The position numbers and the translations under genes are program-made. 64,000 bases of DNA, from the NCBI GenBank assembly GCA_049965715.1, contig JBMFWA010000008.1, positions 8,644 to 72,643 of the forward strand, in the 5' to 3' direction. Of the stretch, positions 53,432 through 62,235 are shown piece after piece. The first letter of the stretch is position 1. Every line of letters starts with the position of its first letter. This stretch comes from JAKAFX01 sp049965715. Its GTDB lineage: Archaea > Thermoplasmatota > Thermoplasmata > Thermoplasmatales > Thermoplasmataceae. The notes under the pieces were generated by a model, which saw nothing but the letters and a program-made list of their open reading frames with translations, had not been told where the DNA came from and did not search any database.

Positions 53432-54101
53432 TTACCCACTCACGGATGATGCTCTCTCCCTCTATAAATGTTAGTTGGTGATCCTCAGCGAACTTCATCG
53501 CTTCATCAACACTTGCAGATTTGCCTGTATCAGACAGCATCTCCACTATTGTTGCCGATGGGACCAGACCTGCTAATTCCATCATATACGTGGAAAGTTC
53601 TGTGTGTCCCTGTCTGGAGTTGAAATAATCATTTCTCGCGATCAGAAGAAAGACATGGCCGGGCGACCTGAATCTGGAGTCAAATTCCTTAACTGCATTT
53701 CCATTCATACTTTCGATTTCTGAGATGAATTTTGAAAAATTTGATATTGTTAGATATCGGTCATAATCGGAGATTCCTGTGAATGTATCTCTTGAATTAA
53801 CAGAGAGGGTAAATGCACTGCTTCTGTCATATCTCAGGTCATCCTGGTTAAACAGATGCAGTCTCTGGGGAAATGCTTCAGAATAGATGTTTTCAAGATA
53901 TGTCAGGCCTATCTTCTCTGCATCCCGCCAGGTCATAGTGGTGCAGATCAGACCCCCGCCATTCTTACGCATGAAGTTTATGTTGTCCGGGGATATGAAC
54001 TGTGAGGGGATGACAATATCAGTCTCGTTTTCCCTGCTGATGCTATCATGAATCAGGATAGGTTTTCCGGCTCTGAGAGATTCTATCGCCTCTTTGATCA
54101 T
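53367..54101 (-). CDS. ribB: 3,4-Dihydroxy-2-butanone-4-phosphate synthase
   Basis: Makes the four-carbon unit of riboflavin from ribulose 5-phosphate. Signatures: SRENETDIVIPSQFISPDNINFMRKNGGGLICT, FTLSVNSRDTFTGISDYDR, and the catalytic FRSPGHVFLLIA and RQGHTELSTYMMELAGL. The C-terminus runs into ribL by 65 nt. First gene of the operon; a TATA box lies 22-29 nt before its ATG, with a palindrome just beyond. Confidence 0.94.
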   Translation of the reverse strand: MIKEAIESLRAGKPILIHDSISRENETDIVIPSQFISPDNINFMRKNGGGLICTTMTWRDAEKIGLTYLENIYSEAFPQRLHLFNQDDLRYDRSSAFTLSVNSRDTFTGISDYDRYLTISNFSKFISEIESMNGNAVKEFDSRFRSPGHVFLLIARNDYFNSRQGHTELSTYMMELAGLVPSATIVEMLSDTGKSASVDEAMKFAEDHQLTFIEGESIIREWVNDAGNGHRGIRHPASGAYSFS

Positions 54102-54122
54102 AACACATCATCACACCGACTG

Positions 54123-54130
54123 ATTTAATA
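54123..54130 (-). promoter_or_regulatory. TATA box of the riboflavin operon
   Basis: TATTAAAT on the minus strand, 22-29 nt before the ribB ATG, which implies a leaderless transcript. Confidence 0.5.
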
Positions 54131-54141
54131 CTGTTGGTAGT

Positions 54142-54157
54142 TACTCATTTGTGAGTA
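54142..54157. promoter_or_regulatory. Palindrome upstream of ribB, candidate operator
   Basis: TACTCA, four bases, TGAGTA: a perfect 6-bp inverted repeat 12 nt beyond the ribB TATA box and 35 nt before the divergent rimI-like gene. Archaeal rib genes are known to be controlled by RbkR, a HTH protein fused to riboflavin kinase that binds palindromes at rib promoters. This is a plausible site for it; no rbkR gene is in the window. Confidence 0.4.
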
Positions 54158-54191
54158 TGATAAGATTGTTATTCTCATGCGAAATGACTGA

Positions 54192-54647
54192 GTGTTGATA
54201 TTCAGGAAATTTGAGTGGTCCGATCTTGATGCGATATCAGGCATTGAGAACAGAAGTTTTGAGGTTGGTCCTTACAGCGGAGAAGAGATCATAGATATGT
54301 TTGCGAATCCACTGGCATTCAATTATGTTGCTGTAGACGGGGATAAGATTGTTGGCTATGTTGTGGCTATACCGCTAGACAATTCATCAGCAGATGTTGA
54401 AAGTATTGCGGTTGACCCCTCTTATCAAGGGTCTGGAGTAGGCTCCAGGCTGCTCACATATATAGAGGAGGAGATGAAGGCAAGAGGCTTTTCTCTCTCA
54501 GTGCTTGAGGTCAGGGAAAAGAACCATGAAGGGCTAAAGTTCTATGAAAAAAACGGTTACAAAGTGATAGAGAAACTGAATAATTATTACAGCGAACACT
54601 TCAGGGAATCGAGGCATGCTGTGAGAATGACAAAGATTTTGAAGTAA
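54192..54647 (+). CDS. GNAT N-acetyltransferase (RimI/Ard1-like)
   Basis: 151 residues, GTG start. The GNAT acetyl-CoA site is VDPSYQGSGVGSRLLTYIEEEMKARG, preceded by ESIAVDPS strand 4, and FYEKNGYKVIEKLNNYY closes the fold. The opening RKFEWSDLDAISGIENRSF is the RimI/Ard1 pattern, so protein N-terminal acetylation is likely. It is divergent from ribB and convergent with the HD gene, with no gap to the latter. Confidence 0.85.
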   Translation: MLIFRKFEWSDLDAISGIENRSFEVGPYSGEEIIDMFANPLAFNYVAVDGDKIVGYVVAIPLDNSSADVESIAVDPSYQGSGVGSRLLTYIEEEMKARGFSLSVLEVREKNHEGLKFYEKNGYKVIEKLNNYYSEHFRESRHAVRMTKILK

Positions 54648-55793
54648 TCAATACACGCTCCTAAGAAGAGACAGAGACTTTTCTGCTATTTTCCTGTCAC
54701 ATGACACAAGAATCTTTCTCTCCCTGACAATCTTTGATAGAGAATTTACCAGTGGTGAAGCGCTGCTCACCTTCATGCTTTTTCCATTGACCATTACTGT
54801 CATGTTGGTTTTCAGTCTCTCTGCGCCGTCGAATTCAAGTGGTGGGATCACATCGATCAGGAACATGTCTGGCCGGAAGTTATCTTCCATCATACTTCTG
54901 ATCCGCTTGTATTTTTCACTGTCATATTCACTTGAATATATTACCTTGAAGAGATCACGCCGAAGAATACGTTTTGTCATTTCAGATGATCCAAGGTCTG
55001 CAAGCAAATCTGTGAGGAATTCATGATCTGTCATGGAAAAAGGTTCCTTCATCTCGGTTTTCTTCATCCCAAGGGCAATTCCCATCATACCTTGCGCAAT
55101 CCTGCATGTCTTATGCCAGTAAACTGATCTGTACATCAGTATCCTGCCGATCAGAAGTGATTCAAGGTTTGGTATCCCCTTCTCCTCTATGATGAGTTCA
55201 TTGCTCCTGTAAATCAGGGTGTTTATTATTCTCTTGTAATCAACCAGTCCAAGGGCTATGCCGCAGAATGTGGAATCTCTCAGCAGATAGTCAAGTTCAT
55301 CGGCATCAACAGGTCCGCTCACTATGCTTGACGAGGCTGTTTTCTGCCTTCCAGCAACCATATCTGATATTTCTCTGGGAGACAGTGAAAATTTCTCCAG
55401 AATGCCTGGAATGCTGCTTTCCTCAAAGGGTTTTTCACCCAGAATCAGTCTCCGTCCTGCCTCCTGGTGTTCCATTTTCGTCTTTGTAAGGAAGAATTCC
55501 TCAAAACTGTGGCTGAAAGGCAGGTGTCCAATATCATGCAGAAGAGCAGAAATTCTAAGTGTATCTGCATCCCCAAGCCCTATTTTTTCGGAAAACTGAT
55601 CAGAAATGTACATGGTGCCAAGTGAGTGTTCAAACCTCGTGTGATTCGCACCAGGAAAAACTAGAAAGCTCAGGCCAAGCTGCCTGATGAACCTGAGTCT
55701 CTGGAACTCAACGGAATCTATGAGTTTCTCTACAACGCCGTCTATTTTGATTGGCCCATGCACAGGGTCCTGAATTATTTTGAAGTCAGCCAT
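54648..55793 (-). CDS. HD-domain phosphohydrolase (COG1078, SAMHD1/dGTPase-like)
   Basis: 381 residues. The HD metal site is HTRFEHSLGTMY (His56 region), LLHDIGHLPFSHSFEEF (His86-Asp87) and DADELDYLLRDS. IIQDPVHGPIKIDGVVEKLIDSVEFQRLRFIRQLG is the group's N-terminal signature. ATG 55793 is chosen because GGAGAG lies 4 nt before it and because a longer frame (to 55829) would run into the SRP RNA gene. A nucleotide triphosphohydrolase role is likely. Confidence 0.88.
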   Translation of the reverse strand: MADFKIIQDPVHGPIKIDGVVEKLIDSVEFQRLRFIRQLGLSFLVFPGANHTRFEHSLGTMYISDQFSEKIGLGDADTLRISALLHDIGHLPFSHSFEEFFLTKTKMEHQEAGRRLILGEKPFEESSIPGILEKFSLSPREISDMVAGRQKTASSSIVSGPVDADELDYLLRDSTFCGIALGLVDYKRIINTLIYRSNELIIEEKGIPNLESLLIGRILMYRSVYWHKTCRIAQGMMGIALGMKKTEMKEPFSMTDHEFLTDLLADLGSSEMTKRILRRDLFKVIYSSEYDSEKYKRIRSMMEDNFRPDMFLIDVIPPLEFDGAERLKTNMTVMVNGKSMKVSSASPLVNSLSKIVRERKILVSCDRKIAEKSLSLLRSVY

Positions 55794-55814
55794 GATCTCT
55801 CCGGAACGAAAATA

Positions 55815-56115
55815 CCGGACACGTCCCATTCGGTCCAGATGTCCTGGCAGGTACCCCCCGATTCCTCTCAGATCCGCACCCCACCAGCATCACGAGTCCT
55901 GGCTACCGTTGCCCCCTTCCGGTTCTGGCGGGTTCACCAGATTGATCAACCGGCCATTCTCCTTTGAGATTGACCGATGGAACCTGCGATCCAGTGGGAC
56001 AGAACCTCATCGATTCCACGGGGCCTGACAGAAGTCTGGTTGGTCTCATGGGACTGTCGCCCCCGCATATAGACTTCGGGTAACAGGGAGTGCCTGGCTC
56101 CCCGGCCAAGTCCGG
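55815..56115 (-). ncRNA. 7S signal recognition particle RNA
   Basis: About 301 nt on the minus strand. The 5' end CCGGAC pairs with the 3' GTCCGG (helix 1). The 5' domain has GGCCGGGGAGCCAGGCACTC and the TGTTACCCGAAG loop partner with ATATGCGGGGGC, as in other archaeal SRP RNAs. Helix 8, the SRP54 site, is GAACCCGCCAGAACCGGAAG followed by GGGGCAACGGTAGCC. The region is much more GC-rich than its surroundings. The ends could extend by a few bases. Confidence 0.93.
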
Positions 56116-56135
56116 CTACAGTTTATCAAATCCAT

Positions 56136-56143
56136 GATAAAAA
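56136..56143 (-). promoter_or_regulatory. TATA box of the SRP RNA gene
   Basis: TTTTTATC on the minus strand lies 21-28 nt before the inferred RNA 5' end, with GAAACC just upstream as a possible BRE. A short palindrome TTTCATGTGAAA (56146-56157) overlaps that BRE position. Confidence 0.55.
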
Positions 56144-56168
56144 GGTTTCATGTGAAAATTTTATTATG

Positions 56169-56184
56169 GTGAAAACTATTTCAC
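56169..56184. promoter_or_regulatory. Palindrome upstream of the ABC importer, candidate operator
   Basis: GTGAAA, four bases, TTTCAC: a perfect inverted repeat 20 nt before the binding-protein GTG, just downstream of an AT-rich TTTTATTAT that could be its TATA box. A bound repressor would block initiation, as for metal- or cofactor-controlled importers. The regulator is unknown. Confidence 0.45.
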
Positions 56185-56203
56185 ATTTAGGAAAATACTT
56201 TCA

Positions 56204-57196
56204 GTGATTGAAATGAGTTCGGGATTTTTTGACAGGAAAATGAAAGCGCTCATTGTGGTTATTATAGTGGTACTTGGAGCACTTTCGGTGTTTGGTTATG
56301 TCACCTCTACGAGCCATGCGAGTTCAAATGGGCCCATTAAGGTCACAGATTCTCTGGGGAGAACCTTTGTGTTCCAGAAACCTGTGACAAGAATAGTCAG
56401 TCTTGATCCATCGGCGACTGCTACTCTATACGCCCTTGGCGCCATAAAGGATCTTGTGGGCGGGAACGTTTACGATTCCTATCCGCCAAACGAGTCTGTT
56501 CCAAATGTTGGGAATGCGTATACTGTGGATTACAGCGAGTTACTCAACCTTTCACCGCAGGTGGTTCTTGGATATGGCTCAACAATGCCATCCTATGGAA
56601 CCTACATAAACAATACACTCAAGATTCCATTTATGCTGGATAATCCGGAAAGTTTCTCCCAGATTGAGAACTTCACAATGATGCTTGGTGAACTGACAGG
56701 TAAGAGTTCCAATGCCACCATCATCGTCAACTGGATGAGTTCATCACTCAATGCCATATCATCATCGATGTCGAAAATAAGCACCGAGCAGACAGTTTTC
56801 TATTATCTTTCAAACTATGGCGGTTACTGGACTGCAGGCAACAACACATTCATAAACCAGTTTTTCCAGATAGCACATTTGCGAAACATAGCCTCTAACA
56901 GCGGCTATTACACTATCAGTGGCGAAGTCATAGCCAACGAGTCTCCTGACATCATACTTCTCGATCAGTATGTCCCTGAATCGGCAGTGCAGACTGCACC
57001 TTTCAACGAGACTGCTGCAATGACAGGTTCACCGCAAAAGGTCTTCACCATATTCGATGACAACTTCTTCAATGAGCCTGACTTCAGGACCATATATGCT
57101 ATCCAGTGGTTGATCAGCATCATCTATCCCGGGATTTACCTCAACATACCGAATTTCCCAATTAATCTCGGATATCCTCCAATGCCAAACGCGTGA
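56204..57196 (+). CDS. ABC transporter substrate-binding protein (BtuF/FepB type)
   Basis: 330 residues. One N-terminal hydrophobic helix (about 13-33) acts as signal anchor, then a Ser/Thr-rich linker and the class III binding-protein fold: RIVSLDPSATATLYALGA, DSYPPNESVPNVGNAYTVDYSELLNLSPQVVLGYG, and ANESPDIILLDQY. Such proteins bind cobalamin, heme or ferric siderophores. ATG 56213 is an alternative start. It is followed directly by permease and ATPase genes. Confidence 0.85.
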   Translation: MIEMSSGFFDRKMKALIVVIIVVLGALSVFGYVTSTSHASSNGPIKVTDSLGRTFVFQKPVTRIVSLDPSATATLYALGAIKDLVGGNVYDSYPPNESVPNVGNAYTVDYSELLNLSPQVVLGYGSTMPSYGTYINNTLKIPFMLDNPESFSQIENFTMMLGELTGKSSNATIIVNWMSSSLNAISSSMSKISTEQTVFYYLSNYGGYWTAGNNTFINQFFQIAHLRNIASNSGYYTISGEVIANESPDIILLDQYVPESAVQTAPFNETAAMTGSPQKVFTIFDDNFFNEPDFRTIYAIQWLISIIYPGIYLNIPNFPINLGYPPMPNA

Positions 57197-58266
57197 AAGC
57201 AATGTTCAAATATATAGCGGAAAGGCGTATTCTTGCCATTGGCACCAAAACCAAGATGGCAATATCTATTATTTTTCTGCTACTTGTAATTCTTGCCTCT
57301 TTCTTCATTGGCTCCGTTAAGATTCCATTCTACACTGTTTTGGAGATAATGATATCACAGATCCCTGTTCTGGGGGGAATGTTTCATTTTCATTTCACAT
57401 CTATTCAGTATGAGATTGTGGTCCTTCTGCGTGAGCCTCAGATTTTCAGTGCCCTTGTTATAGGTGCATCTCTCGGCGTGGGTGGCGCAGTAATCCAGTC
57501 CATATTCAAGAATCCGATCACCGAGCCTTACGTTATAGGGATCTCCAGTGGTGCGGCTTTTGGGGCTGTGGCAGCTATAGTGCTTGGTATCGATATACTG
57601 GGCATTTATTCAATAGACCTTATGGCATTCGTCTTCTCCCTTGTGGTGGTATATCTTGTCTATTTCCTGTCGTTCCGCCAGGGAAAAGTTCCCATTGTTT
57701 ATCTGCTTTTGATGGGGATAGCTGTTTCCCTTTTTGTATCTGCACTGGTCGCATTCATGGTATTCTCTAACGTTCGGCTCCAGGGTGATGTGTTCTTCTG
57801 GCTTATGGGGTCGCTGCAGCAAATTACCTGGACAGAACTTGGTATAATTACAGCTGTAAATGTTCTTGCAGTATTTGTCTCCATAATTTACTCGCGCGAA
57901 CTTGATGCCATACAACTGGGTGAGGAATATGCGCACACTGTCGGAGTCAATGTGGAGTTCACCAAAATACTTCTAATAAGCGTCATAGCATTTGGAGTCT
58001 CCGCCTGCGTCGCCGTTTCGGGACTCATAGGTTTTGTCGGCCTTGTCGTACCACATGTTTGCAGATTAATATATGGAGGGACGAACAGGATTGTCATACC
58101 AACTTCTGCGATTATCGGAGGCATATTTCTGATCCTTTCCGAGGATGCGGCACACGCGTTCATCGCCGGAGAAGTGATACCTATTGGGATAGTTACCAGC
58201 CTTGTTGGGGTACCATTTTTCATGGTTCTTCTGTCAAGACTTTCAAGGGGGTCATATGATGCTTGA
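57193..58266 (+). CDS. ABC transporter permease (BtuC/FecCD type)
   Basis: 357 residues, about ten hydrophobic segments. REPQIFSALVIGASLGVGGAVIQSIFKNPITEPYVIGISSGAAFG is the classical BtuC/FecCD signature, and SGLIGFVGLVVPHVCRLIYGG is the ATPase-coupling loop. GTG start overlaps the binding-protein stop by 4 nt. It forms the pore of a cobalamin or iron-chelate importer with its neighbours. Confidence 0.92.
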   Translation: MKAMFKYIAERRILAIGTKTKMAISIIFLLLVILASFFIGSVKIPFYTVLEIMISQIPVLGGMFHFHFTSIQYEIVVLLREPQIFSALVIGASLGVGGAVIQSIFKNPITEPYVIGISSGAAFGAVAAIVLGIDILGIYSIDLMAFVFSLVVVYLVYFLSFRQGKVPIVYLLLMGIAVSLFVSALVAFMVFSNVRLQGDVFFWLMGSLQQITWTELGIITAVNVLAVFVSIIYSRELDAIQLGEEYAHTVGVNVEFTKILLISVIAFGVSACVAVSGLIGFVGLVVPHVCRLIYGGTNRIVIPTSAIIGGIFLILSEDAAHAFIAGEVIPIGIVTSLVGVPFFMVLLSRLSRGSYDA

Positions 58267-59056
58267 GATCAGCAATGTTTCGTTCAGAAGGGGAAATTTC
58301 TCGTTGAAAGAGTTGCATCTCAGAGCTCAAAACGGCGATGTGATAGGAATAGTTGGGCCTAATGGGTCAGGCAAAAGTACATTTCTGAGAACCATAGCTG
58401 GAATATTAAAAAAGGAATCAGGTGAGATCAGATATAATGGCAGGGACATCGAGGAATATCACCACGTGGAGAGACCCAGAATAATATCCATGCTATCACA
58501 GGAGACACCAAACCCGTTCAGCTTCACGGTCAGCGACGTGATAAGAACCGCGGGTTATTTCACTGGAAGACCGCTTGAAGGCATTAAAAAGTCTCTCAGA
58601 AAACTTGACATAGAAAATCTTTATAAAAGACAGTTTTCCCAGCTGAGCGGCGGCGAAAAGAGGCTGGTGATGCTTGCAGCATTGATTTACCAGGATGCGG
58701 ATGTTTGTCTGATGGATGAGCCTTTTTCCTTTCTGGATGTTGACAAATCCATGAAGGTTTTCAGAATTGTCAGGTCACTAAAAGAAGAGAATAAAATCGT
58801 TATAGTGACAATGCATGATATCAACATGATCTGGAATCTCTGTGACAGTGTGCTCCTGATGAAGAAAGGAGGCATGGTCGCCTCCGGGACCCCTGAGGAA
58901 GTGCTCAACGAGGAAAATTTGCAGAAAACATACGGGATACCGTTCTCGCGTTATGATTCCCCAGAGGGGCCCAGGTTTGTTCCGTCTGAATTCCTTTCAA
59001 ATTCCGGAAGGTATCCCACAATAGCGGCTGGACTCTTAAGAGAATCCGGAAGATAA
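58256..59056 (+). CDS. ABC transporter ATP-binding protein (BtuD/FecE type)
   Basis: Walker A GPNGSGKST, signature LSGGEKRLVMLAALIYQ, Walker B ADVCLMDEPFSFLD and the switch His in VTMHDINM are all present; GILKKESGEIRYNGRDI is typical of the iron-chelate/cobalamin class. The open frame reaches back to 58202, but ATG 58256 (or 58259) follows an AGGGGG at good spacing and gives the family start MLEISNVSFRRG. It overlaps the permease by 11 nt. Confidence 0.92.
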   Translation: MMLEISNVSFRRGNFSLKELHLRAQNGDVIGIVGPNGSGKSTFLRTIAGILKKESGEIRYNGRDIEEYHHVERPRIISMLSQETPNPFSFTVSDVIRTAGYFTGRPLEGIKKSLRKLDIENLYKRQFSQLSGGEKRLVMLAALIYQDADVCLMDEPFSFLDVDKSMKVFRIVRSLKEENKIVIVTMHDINMIWNLCDSVLLMKKGGMVASGTPEEVLNEENLQKTYGIPFSRYDSPEGPRFVPSEFLSNSGRYPTIAAGLLRESGR

Positions 59057-59173
59057 ATGCCTGCTGCCGGATCTCAAATTTTATAGTTAGTAAAGCGTGA
59101 TAATAACTATCATTGACCTGAGATGTAAGGTATGAATTAATAATACCAATGGCGGATCATAATATGATACTCT

Positions 59174-61048
59174 ATGGTCAAACTTAATGATCTTATGCTG
59201 GAGGGCACCCAGGAGACGATTCTTTTTCTTTTGAGCAACGAGGCTATAGCAAGAGGTGCTGTCGAGGCAGGTGTCAGGGTTGCAACCACCTATCCGGGAA
59301 CTCCTTCGAGCGAAGTTGGTGATACACTATCACTGATCGCAAAGAAATTTGGGATGAAGTTTCAGTTTTCCGTCAATGAAAAGGTTGCAATTGAGACTGC
59401 ATTTGCAGCTTCGATTTCCGGATTAAGATCAATGGTTTTCATGAAACATGTCGGGTTGAATGTTGCTTCCGATCCCTTTATGAGCATCGCATATACCGGG
59501 GTGAGATCAGGCTTGGTGGTGATGTCTGCAGACGATCCGTCCATGTATTCCTCGCAGAACGAACAAGATAACAGGCACTATGCCGATCTTGCACATGTTC
59601 CCATGATAGAGCCTTCCAACCCGCAGGAAGCTAAGGATTTCCTTTTGCAGGCATTTGAGCTTTCTGAGAAATATAAGTTGCCGGTACTGTTCAGAACCAC
59701 CACTAGAGTCAGCCACATGCGCGGACTGGTGAAACTTGGGGAAATCCGAAAGGGCTTACCTGAAACGGGCATCTTTGTTAAGGATGTCCATGAATTTGTC
59801 TGCCTTCCCTCGAATTCATATACGCTCAAGGAAAAATTGATAGAGAAAATGCACAGGATGAGGGACGAATCAGACGGTTCCACCATGAACAGGATTGAGC
59901 GTCATGGCAACGGAAAATATGGGATAATCACCTCCGGCGCTGCATACAACTCCGTCATGGATGTGATAACAGAATATGGACTCGACGCAGACGTACTGAA
60001 GCTTGGTTTCACAAACCCACTGCCTGAAAAGATCATCGGGGGGTTTATCACCAACCACAGGGACGTGATAATCGTGGAAGAACTCGATCCGTACCTCGAA
60101 TCCAAAATAAGGACACTTGCACAGATGCATAGCATTGATGCAAGGATATACGGAAAGCTGGACGGATATTTCAGCGAAAGCCATGAGTTCACACCGGATA
60201 CTGTCGCTCATTCACTTTCAAAGATAATTGGTTTCGCTGTCCAGGATGCCCCCCCAAAGGGAAAACTCGATCTGCCGCCTAGACCACCTGTTCTGTGCCC
60301 CGGATGTCCTCACAGAGCAGCATATTATGCAGTAAAGAGGGCAGTTAAGATGATGAATAAGCCTGACACCATATTTGCTTCAGATATAGGGTGTTACTCG
60401 CTTGGAGTGTACGATCCATACGAGGAGGCGGATACAATGATTTCAATGGGTTCTTCCATAGGTATGGCCAACGGTTTTGCCATGTCTACAAACCAGAAGG
60501 TGATTGCATTCATTGGAGATTCCACATTTTTCCACTCCGGAATACCTCCACTAATAAACGCAGTCCACAACAAGCTAAACATTCTTGTGATTGTGCTTGA
60601 CAATGGAACAACTGCAATGACGGGACAGCAGCCCAACCCGGGAGAGAAATTCAACGCACTTGGTGAAGAATCGCCTTCAATAGCGATAGAAGACATTGCC
60701 AGAAGCCTGGGCGTCAAGGACATACAGGTAATTGATCCCTATGACCTAAAGGAATCCCTGAGGGCGATCACCAGAGCTCTCAAGGAGGATTCCGTATCTG
60801 TAATAGTTTCACGCAGGGAATGCGCCATCCTGAGGGACAGGGAAATGCAGAAAACCGGAAAAATTCTCACATATACTGTCGACCAGGACAAATGCGGGAA
60901 ATGCATGAATTGTGTTGAGAATTTTTCGTGCCCTGCAATATTCATAGAGAATGGAGAGATAAGGATCGACCCCAATCTGTGCGACGGCTGCGGCGTCTGC
61001 GCAGAAGCATATGTTTGTCCGTTCAAGGCCATTGAGGTGAGACAATGA
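59174..61048 (+). CDS. iorA: Indolepyruvate:ferredoxin oxidoreductase, alpha subunit
   Basis: Oxidative decarboxylation of aryl pyruvates from aromatic amino acids, reducing ferredoxin. TYPGTPSSEVGD at the N-terminus, ADDPSMYSSQNEQDNR, and the TPP site GDSTFFHSGIPPLINAVHNK with LDNGTTAMTG are IorA features. Two [4Fe-4S] sites close the protein: Cys574/577/580/586 and Cys603/606/609/615. The start may be GTG or ATG near 59174; TATA-like bases lie upstream. It overlaps iorB by 4 nt. Confidence 0.94.
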   Translation: MVKLNDLMLEGTQETILFLLSNEAIARGAVEAGVRVATTYPGTPSSEVGDTLSLIAKKFGMKFQFSVNEKVAIETAFAASISGLRSMVFMKHVGLNVASDPFMSIAYTGVRSGLVVMSADDPSMYSSQNEQDNRHYADLAHVPMIEPSNPQEAKDFLLQAFELSEKYKLPVLFRTTTRVSHMRGLVKLGEIRKGLPETGIFVKDVHEFVCLPSNSYTLKEKLIEKMHRMRDESDGSTMNRIERHGNGKYGIITSGAAYNSVMDVITEYGLDADVLKLGFTNPLPEKIIGGFITNHRDVIIVEELDPYLESKIRTLAQMHSIDARIYGKLDGYFSESHEFTPDTVAHSLSKIIGFAVQDAPPKGKLDLPPRPPVLCPGCPHRAAYYAVKRAVKMMNKPDTIFASDIGCYSLGVYDPYEEADTMISMGSSIGMANGFAMSTNQKVIAFIGDSTFFHSGIPPLINAVHNKLNILVIVLDNGTTAMTGQQPNPGEKFNALGEESPSIAIEDIARSLGVKDIQVIDPYDLKESLRAITRALKEDSVSVIVSRRECAILRDREMQKTGKILTYTVDQDKCGKCMNCVENFSCPAIFIENGEIRIDPNLCDGCGVCAEAYVCPFKAIEVRQ

Positions 61049-61659
61049 AGACATTCAACATGATCATTGCAGGCGTCGGGGGGCAGGGGGTAATCACTGC
61101 TGGTACCCTAATATCGGAAGCTGCAATAAAGGCCGGACTTAACGTTGTAATGTCCGAGATTCACGGCCTTTCACAGCGGGGAGGTTCTGTCAGCGTTGAG
61201 GTAAGGATAGGTGATGTCTATGGTCCAATATCTCCCAAAAGGAGAGTCGATCTTATCATGGGATTTGAGCCCATAGAAACCTTCCGGGTTCTGCAATCTG
61301 TCAATGCTGATTCCAAGGTGCTGATGAACAAAGAAAAGTTAACTCCAATATCGGTGAGCATGAAGGATGAGGAATATCCAGATATCCAGAAAATGGTCTC
61401 GATGGTATCAAGCGGCACTAAAATATATGAAATTGATGCGGTTGACCTTGGTAGAAAAGCCGGATCATTCAGATCGGCAAATGTGGTCATGATAGGTGCC
61501 GCGCTGTCACTTGGTATCCTTCCGGTGAATGAAAAAAATATTACCGATGCTCTGGCTGACAGATTCAGCGGTAAGCTGCTTGACGTTAATATAAGTGCCA
61601 TGAATCTTGGAATGATGGAAGTGTCAGAAGCAGATGAAAAGGCGCAGATAACAACCTGA
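61045..61659 (+). CDS. iorB: Indolepyruvate:ferredoxin oxidoreductase, beta subunit
   Basis: 204 residues. The gamma-type fold of 2-oxoacid oxidoreductases is marked by IIAGVGGQGVITAGTLISEAAIKAG and SEIHGLSQRGGSVSVEVRIGD. It forms the IorAB pair with the preceding gene. This is the second oxoacid:ferredoxin oxidoreductase in the window, besides the pair at 26.6-29.4 kb. Confidence 0.94.
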   Translation: MKTFNMIIAGVGGQGVITAGTLISEAAIKAGLNVVMSEIHGLSQRGGSVSVEVRIGDVYGPISPKRRVDLIMGFEPIETFRVLQSVNADSKVLMNKEKLTPISVSMKDEEYPDIQKMVSMVSSGTKIYEIDAVDLGRKAGSFRSANVVMIGAALSLGILPVNEKNITDALADRFSGKLLDVNISAMNLGMMEVSEADEKAQITT

Positions 61660-61709
61660 ACTTCACACTACATTGCCAGAATTTTTAATTATTATTATTT
61701 AATCATGTC

Positions 61710-62216
61710 TTGTTGAAAGATTGCATTGTGAAGCCCCTTACTGCAAATGACAGCTTCGAGATCAGAAAAATTGCCAGACTGTCCTGGATGTGGACTTACA
61801 GGGATATTTATACCGAATCGTTCATCGAGGACTGGATCAGGAAGAATTATGATACAGAAAAGATAAAAGATGACATCGCAAGAACCCATCCCGGAGGTGA
61901 CATCATATTTTACGGATCTTTCATTGATAACCGTCTCACCGGATTCATTGAAACAAAGATTACAGGTGTGGAGGCTGAGATACTGCGTCTCTACGTTCTT
62001 CCTGATCATACAAGAATGGGAATCGGCACAAAACTTATGGATGAGACTGAGAAGATTCTATTGCTCAGAGGAGTTTCTTCTGTTAAGCTTTATGTTCACC
62101 GCATGAACACGGTTGGAATTGGATTTTATATGAAGAGAATGTTCCGCGAATCTGAAATTGATGGCGACGACATAAAGATGGAAAAATACCTTGTGCCTCG
62201 GGTTTATAAACCATAA
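61710..62216 (+). CDS. GNAT family N-acetyltransferase
   Basis: 168 residues, TTG start. LRLYVLPDHTRMGIGTKLMDETEKILLLRGV is the acetyl-CoA-binding core and GIGFYMKRMFRESEID the closing motif. TWTYRDIYTESFIEDWI-like N-terminal residues resemble the polyamine/spermidine acetyltransferase PaiA group known from Thermoplasma, so polyamine acetylation is a possible role, which would fit the agmatinase gene at 17.3 kb. An in-frame GTG shortly downstream (VKPLTAND) is an alternative start. Confidence 0.78.
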   Translation: MLKDCIVKPLTANDSFEIRKIARLSWMWTYRDIYTESFIEDWIRKNYDTEKIKDDIARTHPGGDIIFYGSFIDNRLTGFIETKITGVEAEILRLYVLPDHTRMGIGTKLMDETEKILLLRGVSSVKLYVHRMNTVGIGFYMKRMFRESEIDGDDIKMEKYLVPRVYKP

Positions 62217-62235
62217 TAAATTGTATGTGATCATA

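Noticed and set aside
55794..55829. N-terminal extension of the HD hydrolase
   Set aside because: It would run into the 3' end of the SRP RNA; ATG 55793 has a good ribosome-binding site.
55740..56110. Open frames on both strands over the SRP RNA
   Set aside because: They arise from the GC-rich structured RNA; products have no family resemblance.
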